Shown here piece by piece: positions 1 to 5,559 of a stretch of 12,952 nt of DNA (its first letter is position 1; every line of letters starts with the position of its first letter). The translations under genes and the position numbers were made by a program. Source of the stretch: Caldifarciminota bacterium (GTDB lineage: Bacteria; Hydrothermota; 32-111; QNBC01); NCBI GenBank assembly GCA_023132105.1, contig JAGLYS010000054.1, positions 1 to 12,952 of the forward strand, given 5' to 3'. Under the pieces are notes generated by a model. The model searched no databases. It saw only the letters and a list, made by a program, of their open reading frames with translations, and was not told where the DNA came from.

Positions 1-2
1 AG

Positions 3-782
3 AAAGAAACCACCATAAGAGGTCGCTTGAATGAAAACATAGGCAAAGCATTTAAGCGTATTACAAGGGGAGTTTATATCGCACAGCGAGGTAACGCACA
101 AGCACTCATTATTGAAGGAGATGCATGGGAAAAGATCAGGGATATTGAGAGTAGCAGTATGGACACGATCATTACAGATAGCCCATATACTTGCCTTAAT
201 AAGCATCTTGCAACAGGCACTACAAGGAAAACAAAAAACAAATGGACATTCAAGACAAAAGACATTGATCGAGAATTAATGTCAGAGTTTATCCGAGTTT
301 TAAAGCCAAGTGGTCATTTCTTTTGTTTCTTACCTGCCGATAGTGAAAATACTCTCAAATATAACAATGATATGATAACCATTGCACTTCATGTTGGTTT
401 TAAATTTAACAAACGCTGGATTTGGGATAAAGTTTGTATTGGTATGGGTTATAATGGAAGAAACCGATATGAGCAAATAATATTCTTTTCAAAAGGCAAA
501 CGAAGAAAACCCTTTGACCTTTCAATCCCTGATGTATTAACACATAAGAGGATTCATAGTTCCAAAAGGATACATGAAGCAGAGAAGCCAATAGAATTGA
601 TAGAGGATATTCTTAAATTCAGCAATCAAGAGGGGGATATAGTTCTGGATACATTTGCAGGAAGCTTAACATTAGCAGAAGCAGGATTAAGGAGAGGGAT
701 TAACACAGTATCTATTGAATTAGACCATCTGATAATAACCAAGTCAATCTCCGAGAGAAATTTATCAGTGGTGGTGATATGA
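3..782 (+). CDS. DNA methyltransferase, beta-type motif order, 5' end outside window
   Basis: Predicted S-adenosylmethionine-dependent DNA amino-methyltransferase (N6-adenine or N4-cytosine). Counting from a possible TTG start at 27, the catalytic motif IV is D51-S-P-Y54, preceded by a hydrophobic strand. The SAM-binding motif I (D208-T-F-A-G-S) lies near the C-terminus after an EKP helix. Motif IV before motif I is the beta-class order, and DSPY is a variant of DPPY/SPPY. The frame stays open to the left edge, and the extra codons (ETTIRGRLNENIGKAFKRI, then TRGVYIA) read as the end of a winged-helix domain, with the wing ending RGVY. The SD-like AGAGGT lies only 3 nt before TTG 27, which is tight. 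I therefore think the gene begins upstream; a TTG 27 start (251 aa) is the alternative. No restriction enzyme is adjacent in the window, so it may be a solitary element-encoded methylase. Confidence 0.85.
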   Translation, partial: KETTIRGRLNENIGKAFKRITRGVYIAQRGNAQALIIEGDAWEKIRDIESSSMDTIITDSPYTCLNKHLATGTTRKTKNKWTFKTKDIDRELMSEFIRVLKPSGHFFCFLPADSENTLKYNNDMITIALHVGFKFNKRWIWDKVCIGMGYNGRNRYEQIIFFSKGKRRKPFDLSIPDVLTHKRIHSSKRIHEAEKPIELIEDILKFSNQEGDIVLDTFAGSLTLAEAGLRRGINTVSIELDHLIITKSISERNLSVVVI

Positions 783-1279
783 ATTATCAAAAGAAAAAAA
801 CAATCTGTTTATGCCAAAAAGAATTACAAACAAATAAACCACACATTTTAATGCCCGATGGTTCAAAGCATGCCTTATATTGTAAAGTTCCTAAAGAAAT
901 ATTTCCACACTGTTTAAGATGTGGTTCAGATCTAATTAATAATAAAGGAAGGAGTTATGGTAGATGGCTTTGTTGTAAATGCAATCAATATATAATATAC
1001 CATTCTAATGAATTAGTCAAAAAAAAGAAAAATGAATATAATAAAATGTATTATAAACAACGGCTAATAAAGGAAAAAAAGAGAGAATATGATGAATTAA
1101 AATTAATGTGCTTCACTGACGAAGAAATAATAGAAATAATTGAATTGAGAAAAGAATTTGGAAAACTTACAACAGAAACTCTCATGCGTTCATATTCAGA
1201 TATTGAAATGGATATTGGCGAGATATTCACAGAATCAGTAATTGGATACATCCTTAAAGAGAGAGAATTTAAGAAATAA
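779..1279 (+). CDS. Zinc-ribbon protein with basic, charged C-terminal half
   Basis: A 166-aa protein of unknown function. C45-x2-C48 and C65-x2-C68, about 16 residues apart with an aromatic/Gly turn between, form a plausible zinc ribbon like those in transposase and nucleic-acid-binding proteins. C10 and C12 near the N-terminus could add a further site. Residues about 77-110 are very rich in Lys, Glu and Tyr and probably helical. A helical C-terminus follows (FTDEEIIEIIELRKEF). Its ATG overlaps the methyltransferase stop codon (ATGA) and is preceded by GGTGGTGAT, so the two are probably translationally coupled. A DNA- or RNA-binding accessory role is inferred from the zinc ribbon and lysine content only. 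Confidence 0.75.
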   Translation: MNYQKKKTICLCQKELQTNKPHILMPDGSKHALYCKVPKEIFPHCLRCGSDLINNKGRSYGRWLCCKCNQYIIYHSNELVKKKKNEYNKMYYKQRLIKEKKREYDELKLMCFTDEEIIEIIELRKEFGKLTTETLMRSYSDIEMDIGEIFTESVIGYILKEREFKK

Positions 1280-1298
1280 ATTATGGAGATGGTAACGA

Positions 1299-1589
1299 AT
1301 GTGCAAAGTAGGAACTATGGCAGAAGTGGTAATTGAAGGCAAGAGCATCAGCGTAGATAGTTGCATTGCAGAATGTGTTGATAGAATCAACAGAGAACAC
1401 AAAGGATCATTGAAAACATTAGGGTGTTGCTGTGGTCATGGGAAATATCCAAGAACAATTGTTGTTAAGTCATTGATCACAGGAATCACTTATGAGTTCT
1501 TTTCTGGAATCGAGATCCCAAGATCAAGGAATCTATATTACAAAGACAGCGAAGGAATATTCCACCTGCCCGAAATGAACCCTCTGTAA
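1299..1589 (+). CDS. Small conserved phage/plasmid-type protein with CCCGHG motif
   Basis: A 96-aa protein. The ATG at 1299 has a GGAGATGG ribosome binding site 6 nt upstream, which favours it over the in-frame ATG at 1317. The core reads C22-I-A-E-C26, then a helix, then G42-C43-C44-C45-G46-H47-G48-K, then a beta-rich tail. This layout (a 'CIA..' helix followed by 'gCCGHGk' and a strand) resembles small hypothetical proteins that I recall from phages and plasmids; their biochemical function is not known to me. The Cys/His cluster suggests metal binding. It is the last gene of the first co-directional group and is followed by a 286-bp hairpin-rich gap. Confidence 0.7.
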   Translation: MCKVGTMAEVVIEGKSISVDSCIAECVDRINREHKGSLKTLGCCCGHGKYPRTIVVKSLITGITYEFFSGIEIPRSRNLYYKDSEGIFHLPEMNPL

Positions 1590-1616
1590 GATGCATCATG
1601 CGTATGTATGTGATAA

Positions 1617-1780
1617 CATTGCTACCTAATTCATTGCTATCAGGTGTGTGCCTATATAACATAGTTACTTATTAACAGGTAGTAAAGCTATTGCGGATGC
1701 AATTTATGGGATTCTACAGAAAGTGCTAAAATCCCAAAAAGTGCCGAAAAGGATGATTATCGGCATCAATCTATGCCGAT
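1617..1780. repeat. Cluster of inverted and direct repeats upstream of the recombinase gene
   Basis: The gap between 1589 and 1876 contains a direct repeat CATTGCTA (1617-1624 and 1632-1639) and three inverted repeats. These are ATTGC/GCAAT with a 4-nt loop (1690-1703), TGGGATT/AATCCCA (1707-1713 with 1730-1736), and a perfect 8-bp pair ATCGGCAT/ATGCCGAT with a 6-nt spacer (1759-1780). A further TGCCGA copy lies at 1742-1747. Such an array next to a recombinase gene could be arm or core binding sites of an attachment site, or a structured RNA. The assignment is inference; the repeats themselves are seen directly. Confidence 0.55.
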
Positions 1781-1804
1781 TACATGCTCTAAATTGCAGT
1801 TAGG

Positions 1805-1811
1805 TTTTTTT
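1805..1811 (+). terminator. T-run, possible archaeal terminator
   Basis: A run of seven T lies about 215 nt after the stop codon of the 1299-1589 gene and just before the recombinase promoter. Archaeal RNA polymerase terminates at T-runs without an obligatory hairpin, so this could end the first transcript. No other support. Confidence 0.3.
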
Positions 1812-1831
1812 GACATGAGAAAACGGAATCT

Positions 1832-1838
1832 ATTTATA
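1832..1838 (+). promoter_or_regulatory. TATA-like box of the recombinase gene
   Basis: ATTTATA preceded by a purine-rich stretch (GAAAACGGAATC) that could serve as BRE. A start of transcription about 25 nt downstream would fall near 1860, just before the AAGGTGAT ribosome binding site at 1864-1871 that serves the TTG at 1876. This spacing is one reason for rejecting the upstream TTG at 1840. Confidence 0.45.
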
Positions 1839-1875
1839 GTTGTATTGCCATGACAGAACGGCAAAGGTGATAATT

Positions 1876-2445
1876 TTGGTAAAAGATGGAAAGAAACCCG
1901 ACAAACCGCTACCTAAATATCTCAAAGAGCAGGAGATTAAGCAACTTCTTAATGAACCCTATAAGACAAAACAGGATCATATACTATTGATGAAGTTCGG
2001 TTCAAATTGTGGTTTGAGAAGTGAAGAAATACTTGAAATCGCAGTTAAGGATATTTCATTTGTAAGTCATGAACTTGTAACAATTAGAGTAATAGGTAAA
2101 GGAAGCATAGAAAGAATTGTTCCTGTTCCACTTGCATTTTCAAATGAGGTTCAAGATTATATCAAAAAGAATAGCTTGGGCTACGAAGATAAGTTGTTTG
2201 ATATGAAAGAAAGAGGGTTTAGGGCAATGGTCAAAAGATATGGTAAAAGGGCTGGATTAGAACAAGATGTGCATCCTCATATGTTAAGACACACATTTGC
2301 AGTTCATTGCTTGAAGCAAGGGATGAATCTAAGAACACTTCAGAAATTATTGGGGCATAAATATTTGACAACGACACAGATATATCTTGATGTTACTGGA
2401 CAAGATGTAGCGGATGATTTTTATGCTCATCCATTGCCATATTGA
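1876..2445 (+). CDS. Tyrosine recombinase/integrase, catalytic domain only
   Basis: Site-specific recombinase of the XerA/phage-integrase superfamily, cutting DNA through a covalent phosphotyrosine intermediate. The full catalytic set is visible, numbering from TTG 1876 (189 aa): R48 (CGLRSEE), K75 in the beta hairpin (GKGSIER), H135-x-x-R138 (HPHMLRHTFA), H161 (LLGHK) and nucleophile Y170 (TTTQIYLDV). The protein begins directly at the 'LPKYLKEQEIKQLL' helix that usually opens the catalytic domain, so the N-terminal SAM-like core-binding domain of the usual 280-300-aa enzymes is missing. TTG 1876 is chosen because AAGGTGAT lies just upstream, a layout copied before the next gene's TTG at 2457. 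An upstream TTG at 1840 would add 12 residues but lies in the promoter. FimB/FimE-like invertases are comparably short. Probably integrates, excises or inverts part of the element. Confidence 0.93.
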   Translation: MVKDGKKPDKPLPKYLKEQEIKQLLNEPYKTKQDHILLMKFGSNCGLRSEEILEIAVKDISFVSHELVTIRVIGKGSIERIVPVPLAFSNEVQDYIKKNSLGYEDKLFDMKERGFRAMVKRYGKRAGLEQDVHPHMLRHTFAVHCLKQGMNLRTLQKLLGHKYLTTTQIYLDVTGQDVADDFYAHPLPY

Positions 2446-2456
2446 AGGTGATTTGA

Positions 2457-2756
2457 TTGGAAGAAAAATGTGTGATATGTGGTTACAAACATTATGTGGA
2501 AAAACACCATCCAGATGAAATAAAAATAGGACTAATCGAGTATAAAAAAAGAGAAGATTTTTTGAAAACATTTATTGGGAAAGAATGTCAAATTTGTAAA
2601 AAGAAACATTATAAATCATCAACAGTTCTATCATGTTTAACAATAGATGAATCAGAAAAATTATTCATAGAATATATGAAAAAGAAAATTAAAGAGTTTG
2701 ATATGGAGATGAAAGGAAGTGGCAACCAAGATAATCAAGGAGAAACAGCTTCGTAA
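2457..2756 (+). CDS. Small two-CxxC zinc-binding protein
   Basis: A 99-aa protein of unknown function. The TTG start follows GAAGGTGAT, the same ribosome binding layout as the recombinase gene. Two copies of the pattern C-x-I-C-x2-K-H-Y occur: C5/C8/H12 and C44/C47/H51, with an extra H17-H18 pair after the first. Each could bind zinc. The first (CVICGYKHYVEKHH) also resembles the start of an HNH endonuclease (CxxC followed by HH), but I see no clear downstream Asn/His, so a nuclease call is not made. The tail is Lys/Glu-rich and helical. The last 38 nt overlap the next gene, so the pair is probably co-translated. Confidence 0.7.
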   Translation: MEEKCVICGYKHYVEKHHPDEIKIGLIEYKKREDFLKTFIGKECQICKKKHYKSSTVLSCLTIDESEKLFIEYMKKKIKEFDMEMKGSGNQDNQGETAS

Positions 2757-2955
2757 GTTGTTTCCCAATCAGCAGATCAGCGAGGAAGCAATTGAGTTCA
2801 TAGATGAACATATATTGGACATCCTAATTAACGCCAGTGATTCAGTCAAGAACAACACAGGCATCAAGCGGATCTCGAAAGAAATTGCCAAGTTCATTGT
2901 CCTTCCGAATGCAATTATCATAGTGCCAGAAGATGATGGGGATGATGTAGAATGA
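2719..2955 (+). CDS. Short histone-fold-like protein
   Basis: A 78-aa protein starting at GTG 2719, with GGAGATG about 8 nt upstream. Its layout follows the archaeal histone/NF-Y fold: helix 1 about residues 5-15 (IIKEKQLRKLF), a short turn with I20-S21, a long helix 2 about 22-46 (EEAIEFIDEHILDILINAS), a T47-G-I-K-R-I-S53 loop like the 'GRKTV' loop of archaeal histones, and helix 3 about 54-61 (KEIAKFIV). Unlike HMf-type histones it ends with an acidic tail (EDDGDDVE). The expected role is DNA binding or packaging, or forming a heterodimer with a partner. It overlaps its upstream neighbour by 38 nt and the downstream nuclease gene by an ATGA. The fold call is by pattern; no histone residue set was checked computationally. 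Confidence 0.55.
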   Translation: MATKIIKEKQLRKLFPNQQISEEAIEFIDEHILDILINASDSVKNNTGIKRISKEIAKFIVLPNAIIIVPEDDGDDVE

Positions 2956-3767
2956 AGTGTCCAAAATGTTCGTGGTTTCTGGAGAAAACAGGCAAGAATG
3001 CCCACTATTGTAAACAATGTAATTTAGAGTTTGCAATAGTATGTTTGGATATAGATGATTCTCCAAGCCCACCACAGCCCATCAAGAAGGAAAGCAAGGG
3101 GAATACAGTAATCATTCCAGATGGCTGTATGAATGGCTATGTAGGTAGGTTAGTCGAAGAAATTGTCATAGGTCATGTATTGCACAATCATCAAAAGTTC
3201 ATTCATGATATATATCCAGATCAAAGTGAGTTCTCTACCATGCAAATATTAAAGACAGATCCAGATGGAAACGGACAATATGGGATTGGGGAAATCACTG
3301 GCAAAAAAGGTTCATGGATCATTCATGGCTGGAATGGTGATTTAGTATTGATTCTACATGATAAAGAATATGGAAAAAGGGCAATTATATTTGAAATAAA
3401 GTATGGAAGAATCAATCTTTCAGATTCGCAGAAAATCTTCTTCAAGAAGGCATCAATGAATAAGCCAGACTATTTTATGAGAGGTCTTAATGACATCAAA
3501 ATATTTATTGTACATTGCACAGATTTAGATTTAAGATATAAAACAATCAAGATGGACATTCATGAATACAAAAGTAGGCATTTACAAAAACAACCAATGG
3601 CAAAACCCAAGCCAGTGGGAATGAAAGAATCAAAGCCAATGCCAGTACAAAAAGGAAAGAAGAAGAAATCAAAGAAAAAGAGCAAGAATAAGATGTCAAT
3701 CATATTTCATAAAGGGGCAAGATCACAAAAAGCCCAAAGAAAATTAAAGCGTTCAGGAGAGATATAA
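2952..3767 (+). CDS. Zinc-ribbon plus PD-(D/E)XK-like predicted nuclease
   Basis: A 271-aa protein in three parts. (1) An N-terminal zinc ribbon, C3-x2-C6 and C20-x2-C23. (2) A central domain about residues 57-200 with the residue order of PD-(D/E)XK nucleases: E69/E70 in a first helix (GRLVEEIVIGHVL), D130 at a strand start (GDLVLI), E148-x-K150 on the next strand (AIIFEIKYG), and Q160 in the following helix (DSQKIFF). (3) A very basic tail from about 210, rich in Lys, Pro and Met with runs such as KGKKKKSKKKSKNK. The probable role is cleavage or repair of DNA, with the ribbon and tail binding nucleic acid. The start ATG overlaps the stop of the histone-fold-like gene (ATGA). The substrate cannot be judged; Holliday-junction, VRR-NUC-like and restriction-like nucleases share this core. 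Confidence 0.65.
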   Translation: MKCPKCSWFLEKTGKNAHYCKQCNLEFAIVCLDIDDSPSPPQPIKKESKGNTVIIPDGCMNGYVGRLVEEIVIGHVLHNHQKFIHDIYPDQSEFSTMQILKTDPDGNGQYGIGEITGKKGSWIIHGWNGDLVLILHDKEYGKRAIIFEIKYGRINLSDSQKIFFKKASMNKPDYFMRGLNDIKIFIVHCTDLDLRYKTIKMDIHEYKSRHLQKQPMAKPKPVGMKESKPMPVQKGKKKKSKKKSKNKMSIIFHKGARSQKAQRKLKRSGEI

Positions 3768-3769
3768 CT

Positions 3770-4339
3770 ATGTCAGATTTAGTATGGGGCAAGTGTGAAG
3801 GTTGTGGGGCAACATTGGAGTTTCCAGAGGAATCCAGCGTTGGCAAATGTAACTACTGCGGTGGTCAGTTCTTAATTGTAGATCCAACCGAAATTCATTA
3901 TCATGAGGAAGTTAATCTTCATGAACATTACGGAACAGCAGGGAAATCATTTTCACAATTGAAGTATTTGAAGGTGATGTTAGAAACAGATATTACATCA
4001 ATCAGGATAGACTATCTGGAAAAACAGACCACAGCCAGTAGTCTTGGTGTAAATTGGGTAGTAGCCATCAGCGAAAGAAAACAATGGGGCATTCAAATTG
4101 GGTTATTGAGCATCTTATTCTTCATATTCCATAGTTGGCATTCTACATTTGTGCCAGTAGGATTATTACTGATAGGTATTGGTTTGGTGATCTTCTACTC
4201 TAATCCACAGGAAGAACATGATGCTTATTTAGTAGCCAAAGAAGATTATGATCAGTTCCAATTAGACTATGATGATTCTCTCTATGAAAAAGAAGCCAAG
4301 CTGGAACACATCAAAAATGCTATGCTGGAGTTAGTCTAA
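3770..4339 (+). CDS. Zinc-ribbon membrane protein with two transmembrane segments
   Basis: A 189-aa protein, unknown function. An N-terminal zinc ribbon (C9-x2-C12 and C27-x2-C30) is followed by a His-rich stretch around 43-53 (HYHEEVNLHEH). A soluble region leads to two hydrophobic segments, about 106-121 and 127-143, separated by a short loop. An acidic, Tyr-rich helical C-terminus follows. With such a short loop both ends should face the same side, probably the cytoplasm, where the ribbon could bind protein or nucleic acid. It starts 2 nt after the nuclease gene's stop with GGAGAGAT upstream, so it belongs to the same operon. Similar zinc-ribbon-plus-TM proteins are common in archaea without known function. 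Confidence 0.75.
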   Translation: MSDLVWGKCEGCGATLEFPEESSVGKCNYCGGQFLIVDPTEIHYHEEVNLHEHYGTAGKSFSQLKYLKVMLETDITSIRIDYLEKQTTASSLGVNWVVAISERKQWGIQIGLLSILFFIFHSWHSTFVPVGLLLIGIGLVIFYSNPQEEHDAYLVAKEDYDQFQLDYDDSLYEKEAKLEHIKNAMLELV

Positions 4340-4340
4340 T

Positions 4341-4553
4341 ATGGAACAATTGATCCCATTCTATACTTGTAGAAAGGCATGGACACTGGCTTTTCAGCAA
4401 GATATTGGGAACAATCCAGATAGAATCTGGATAGTGATGGGAAGAACTGGCATTGAAACTCATATTGGAACAAGTGAGAAGTATCTTGATGAAAATGGCA
4501 AGGAAAAGGTTAAGCACAGGGGCATCAAGTTCATCACTGAATTTGTTTATTAA
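4341..4553 (+). CDS. Hypothetical protein, 70 aa
   Basis: Unrecognised small soluble protein. The ATG lies 1 nt after the preceding stop codon, with GGAG about 10 nt upstream inside the previous gene. It contains CRKAWTL, a basic and Gly-containing middle (WIVMGRTGIETHIG) and a charged loop (DENGKEKVKHRG). Codon use resembles the neighbours. It is the last gene of the left block and is followed at once by two hairpins. Confidence 0.6.
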   Translation: MEQLIPFYTCRKAWTLAFQQDIGNNPDRIWIVMGRTGIETHIGTSEKYLDENGKEKVKHRGIKFITEFVY

Positions 4554-4560
4554 TCCAGCA

Positions 4561-4606
4561 TTAGAATCATACACTCCTACCCCACAATTGCGTATGGAGA
4601 TTCTAA
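4561..4606. repeat. Hairpin directly after the left gene block
   Basis: TTAGAATC (4561-4568) pairs perfectly with GATTCTAA (4599-4606). Inside it ATAC (4569-4572) pairs with GTAT (4592-4595), leaving a 3-nt bulge and a 19-nt loop. It starts 8 nt after the stop codon of the preceding gene, so it may protect or end the transcript. Confidence 0.6.
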
Positions 4607-4624
4607 CCAATTAAAAAATTAAAA

Positions 4625-4654
4625 GAGGGCAGGGAAAGAAGGGAAACTGCCCTC
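4625..4654. repeat. GC-rich hairpin
   Basis: GAGGGCAG (4625-4632) and CTGCCCTC (4647-4654) form a perfect 8-bp stem around a 14-nt purine loop. This is the most GC-rich stem in the gap and only 18 nt from the preceding hairpin. No T-run follows, so an ordinary terminator is not clear; RNA 3'-end protection or a recombination or nicking structure are alternatives. Confidence 0.6.
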
Positions 4655-4676
4655 ATGGTTTGCTTGTCCAGATATA

Positions 4677-4847
4677 CTATGTCAAACTTTTGGAATGAGT
4701 TTTGTATATTGATACCATGATAGGAATATCAGAATCAGGGTAAAGGAAATGGCATCTCACAAAAACACCTGATCCTTCAATTCCACGATTTCTGGATGGA
4801 GTTCAGAAACCGTATTCATTTGGGTTATCTAACAACGCATATGTCAA
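4677..4847 (-). pseudogene. Possible decayed minus-strand short gene with in-frame TGA
   Basis: On the minus strand, a TTG at 4847-4845 lies 32 nt from the start of a TATA motif (4879), close to the 31-nt spacing of the two leaderless genes in this window. The frame reads 14 residues (ending NPNEYGF), an in-frame TGA at 4805-4803, then a 41-codon stretch including SRNRGIEGSGVFVRCHF that ends at TAG 4677. The read-through product would be 56 aa. The residue mix looks protein-like, but the plus strand also has open frames here, so chance is possible. Alternatives are a short RNA from this promoter or simply non-coding DNA. Confidence 0.2.
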
Positions 4848-4866
4848 TGCAACACTACATGGTAAA

Positions 4867-4883
4867 ACAAATTTATATACTTT
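4867..4883 (-). promoter_or_regulatory. Minus-strand TATA motif related to the two palindromic promoters
   Basis: Read on the minus strand this is AAAGTATATAAATTTGT, with the TATATAAA core starting at 4879. It resembles the promoters at 6814-6834 and 11862-11880 (AAAG-TATATAT-..TTTGT). It could drive a leftward transcript over 4850-4677. Confidence 0.35.
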
Positions 4884-5372
4884 CCTATTAATATAGTAAT
4901 TTAGAAAATAATAGTAGAGGTTTATTAGATATTTTGATAGAATAGAGAATAGACGGAAGAAGTGTAGGGTTTTTATGTTTTTTTCGAAAAAGTATATTTC
5001 TCATTTTGAACCCTTTTAATCCATTAGAATATCCATCTGGCTTCTAATTTAATATCCCTTCGGTAATTATATATTAATATCTATGAAAATATGTTATCAT
5101 ATATTATACTTATAAGGAATAGTTAATATAGGGGCAAAAGGTGTTTTTCCGTTTTATAGACCACTCCCCAATATAATTAAAATAATATCAATTATTACAG
5201 ACTATCATAGTACAAGCTAATCAGAATAACATAGTGCCTATATGAGTATCTGGACATCACAGTATGTCGGGTGTACAACCTACTCTCACAGCATATGTAA
5301 AGTATGTCAGAAGCGTTCTATATTATGTAATAAATAATGTACAGGTATATAGTAGTAAAATGGTTCTTTTCC

Positions 5373-5400
5373 ATTTATAATAATTTAAATTATTATAAAT
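5373..5400. repeat. Perfect 28-bp AT-only palindrome
   Basis: The 14 bases ATTTATAATAATTT (5373-5386) are followed without spacer by their exact reverse complement (5387-5400). The pairing breaks immediately outside. It begins a run of four inverted repeats leading to tnpB. It can extrude as a cruciform or bind a dimeric protein. Confidence 0.75.
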
Positions 5401-5412
5401 ATAATGGGGGTA

Positions 5413-5496
5413 ATTGATAACTTGATGGAAAAATCAATAGGTAATTGTTAAATATATGAAGATATATTCTTGAATAGAAACTTGTAAAAATTACAA
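5413..5496. repeat. Three further hairpins between the palindrome and tnpB
   Basis: ATTGAT/ATCAAT (5413-5418 with 5433-5438, 14-nt loop); AATATAT/ATATATT with a GAAG loop (5451-5468, perfect 7-bp stem); TTGTAA/TTACAA with an AAA loop (5482-5496). All stems are perfect and nearly evenly spaced. Subterminal hairpins are typical of IS200/IS605 ends, and hairpin runs also occur at origins. Confidence 0.65.
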
Positions 5497-5559
5497 ACAC
5501 AAACCACAATTTCATATGTAATGTGTATTCCATCACAGAATATAAAACGGAGAAAAAAA

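Larger units (their letters stand above)
4554..5559. other. Long non-coding AT-rich region with many inverted repeats
   Basis: About 1 kb without a convincing gene. The first 320 nt are of gene-like composition and carry two strong hairpins (4561-4606, 4625-4654) and a possible decayed minus-strand reading frame (4677-4847). From about 4865 onward it becomes very AT-rich. Present there are a minus-strand TATA motif (4867-4883), a T-tract (4970-4984), a TATA-like CTTATAAG (5109-5116), AATAAT/ATTATT (5181-5196), an AGTATGTC octamer repeated 40 nt apart (5261-5268 and 5301-5308; the first copy also pairs with GACAT at 5253), and a run of four hairpins at 5373-5496. Candidate replication origin or transposon left end; no initiator gene is recognised beside it. 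Confidence 0.6.

Noticed and set aside
1590..1839. Possible tRNA or attL within a tRNA end near the recombinase
   Set aside because: No cloverleaf, GTTCGA-like T-loop or CCA end could be fitted; only isolated hairpins.
1840..1875. Upstream TTG start for the recombinase
   Set aside because: It would start inside the promoter region with no ribosome site, while TTG 1876 follows AAGGTGAT and gives the normal start of the catalytic domain.
2457..2756. HNH endonuclease call from CxxC followed by HH
   Set aside because: The downstream Asn and His of the HNH motif are not evident, and the second CxxC repeats the first pattern; left as a zinc-binding protein.
4320..4610. 96-codon minus-strand open frame
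   Set aside because: Antisense to the 70-aa plus-strand gene, whose start position, ribosome site and composition fit the operon; the minus frame also runs through the hairpin at 4561-4606.
4741..4900. Plus-strand open frames with protein-like residues (for example around SIPRFLDGVQKPYSFGL)
   Set aside because: Interrupted by stop codons, no start or ribosome site, and competing with a minus-strand frame; first-position purine content does not favour coding on either strand.
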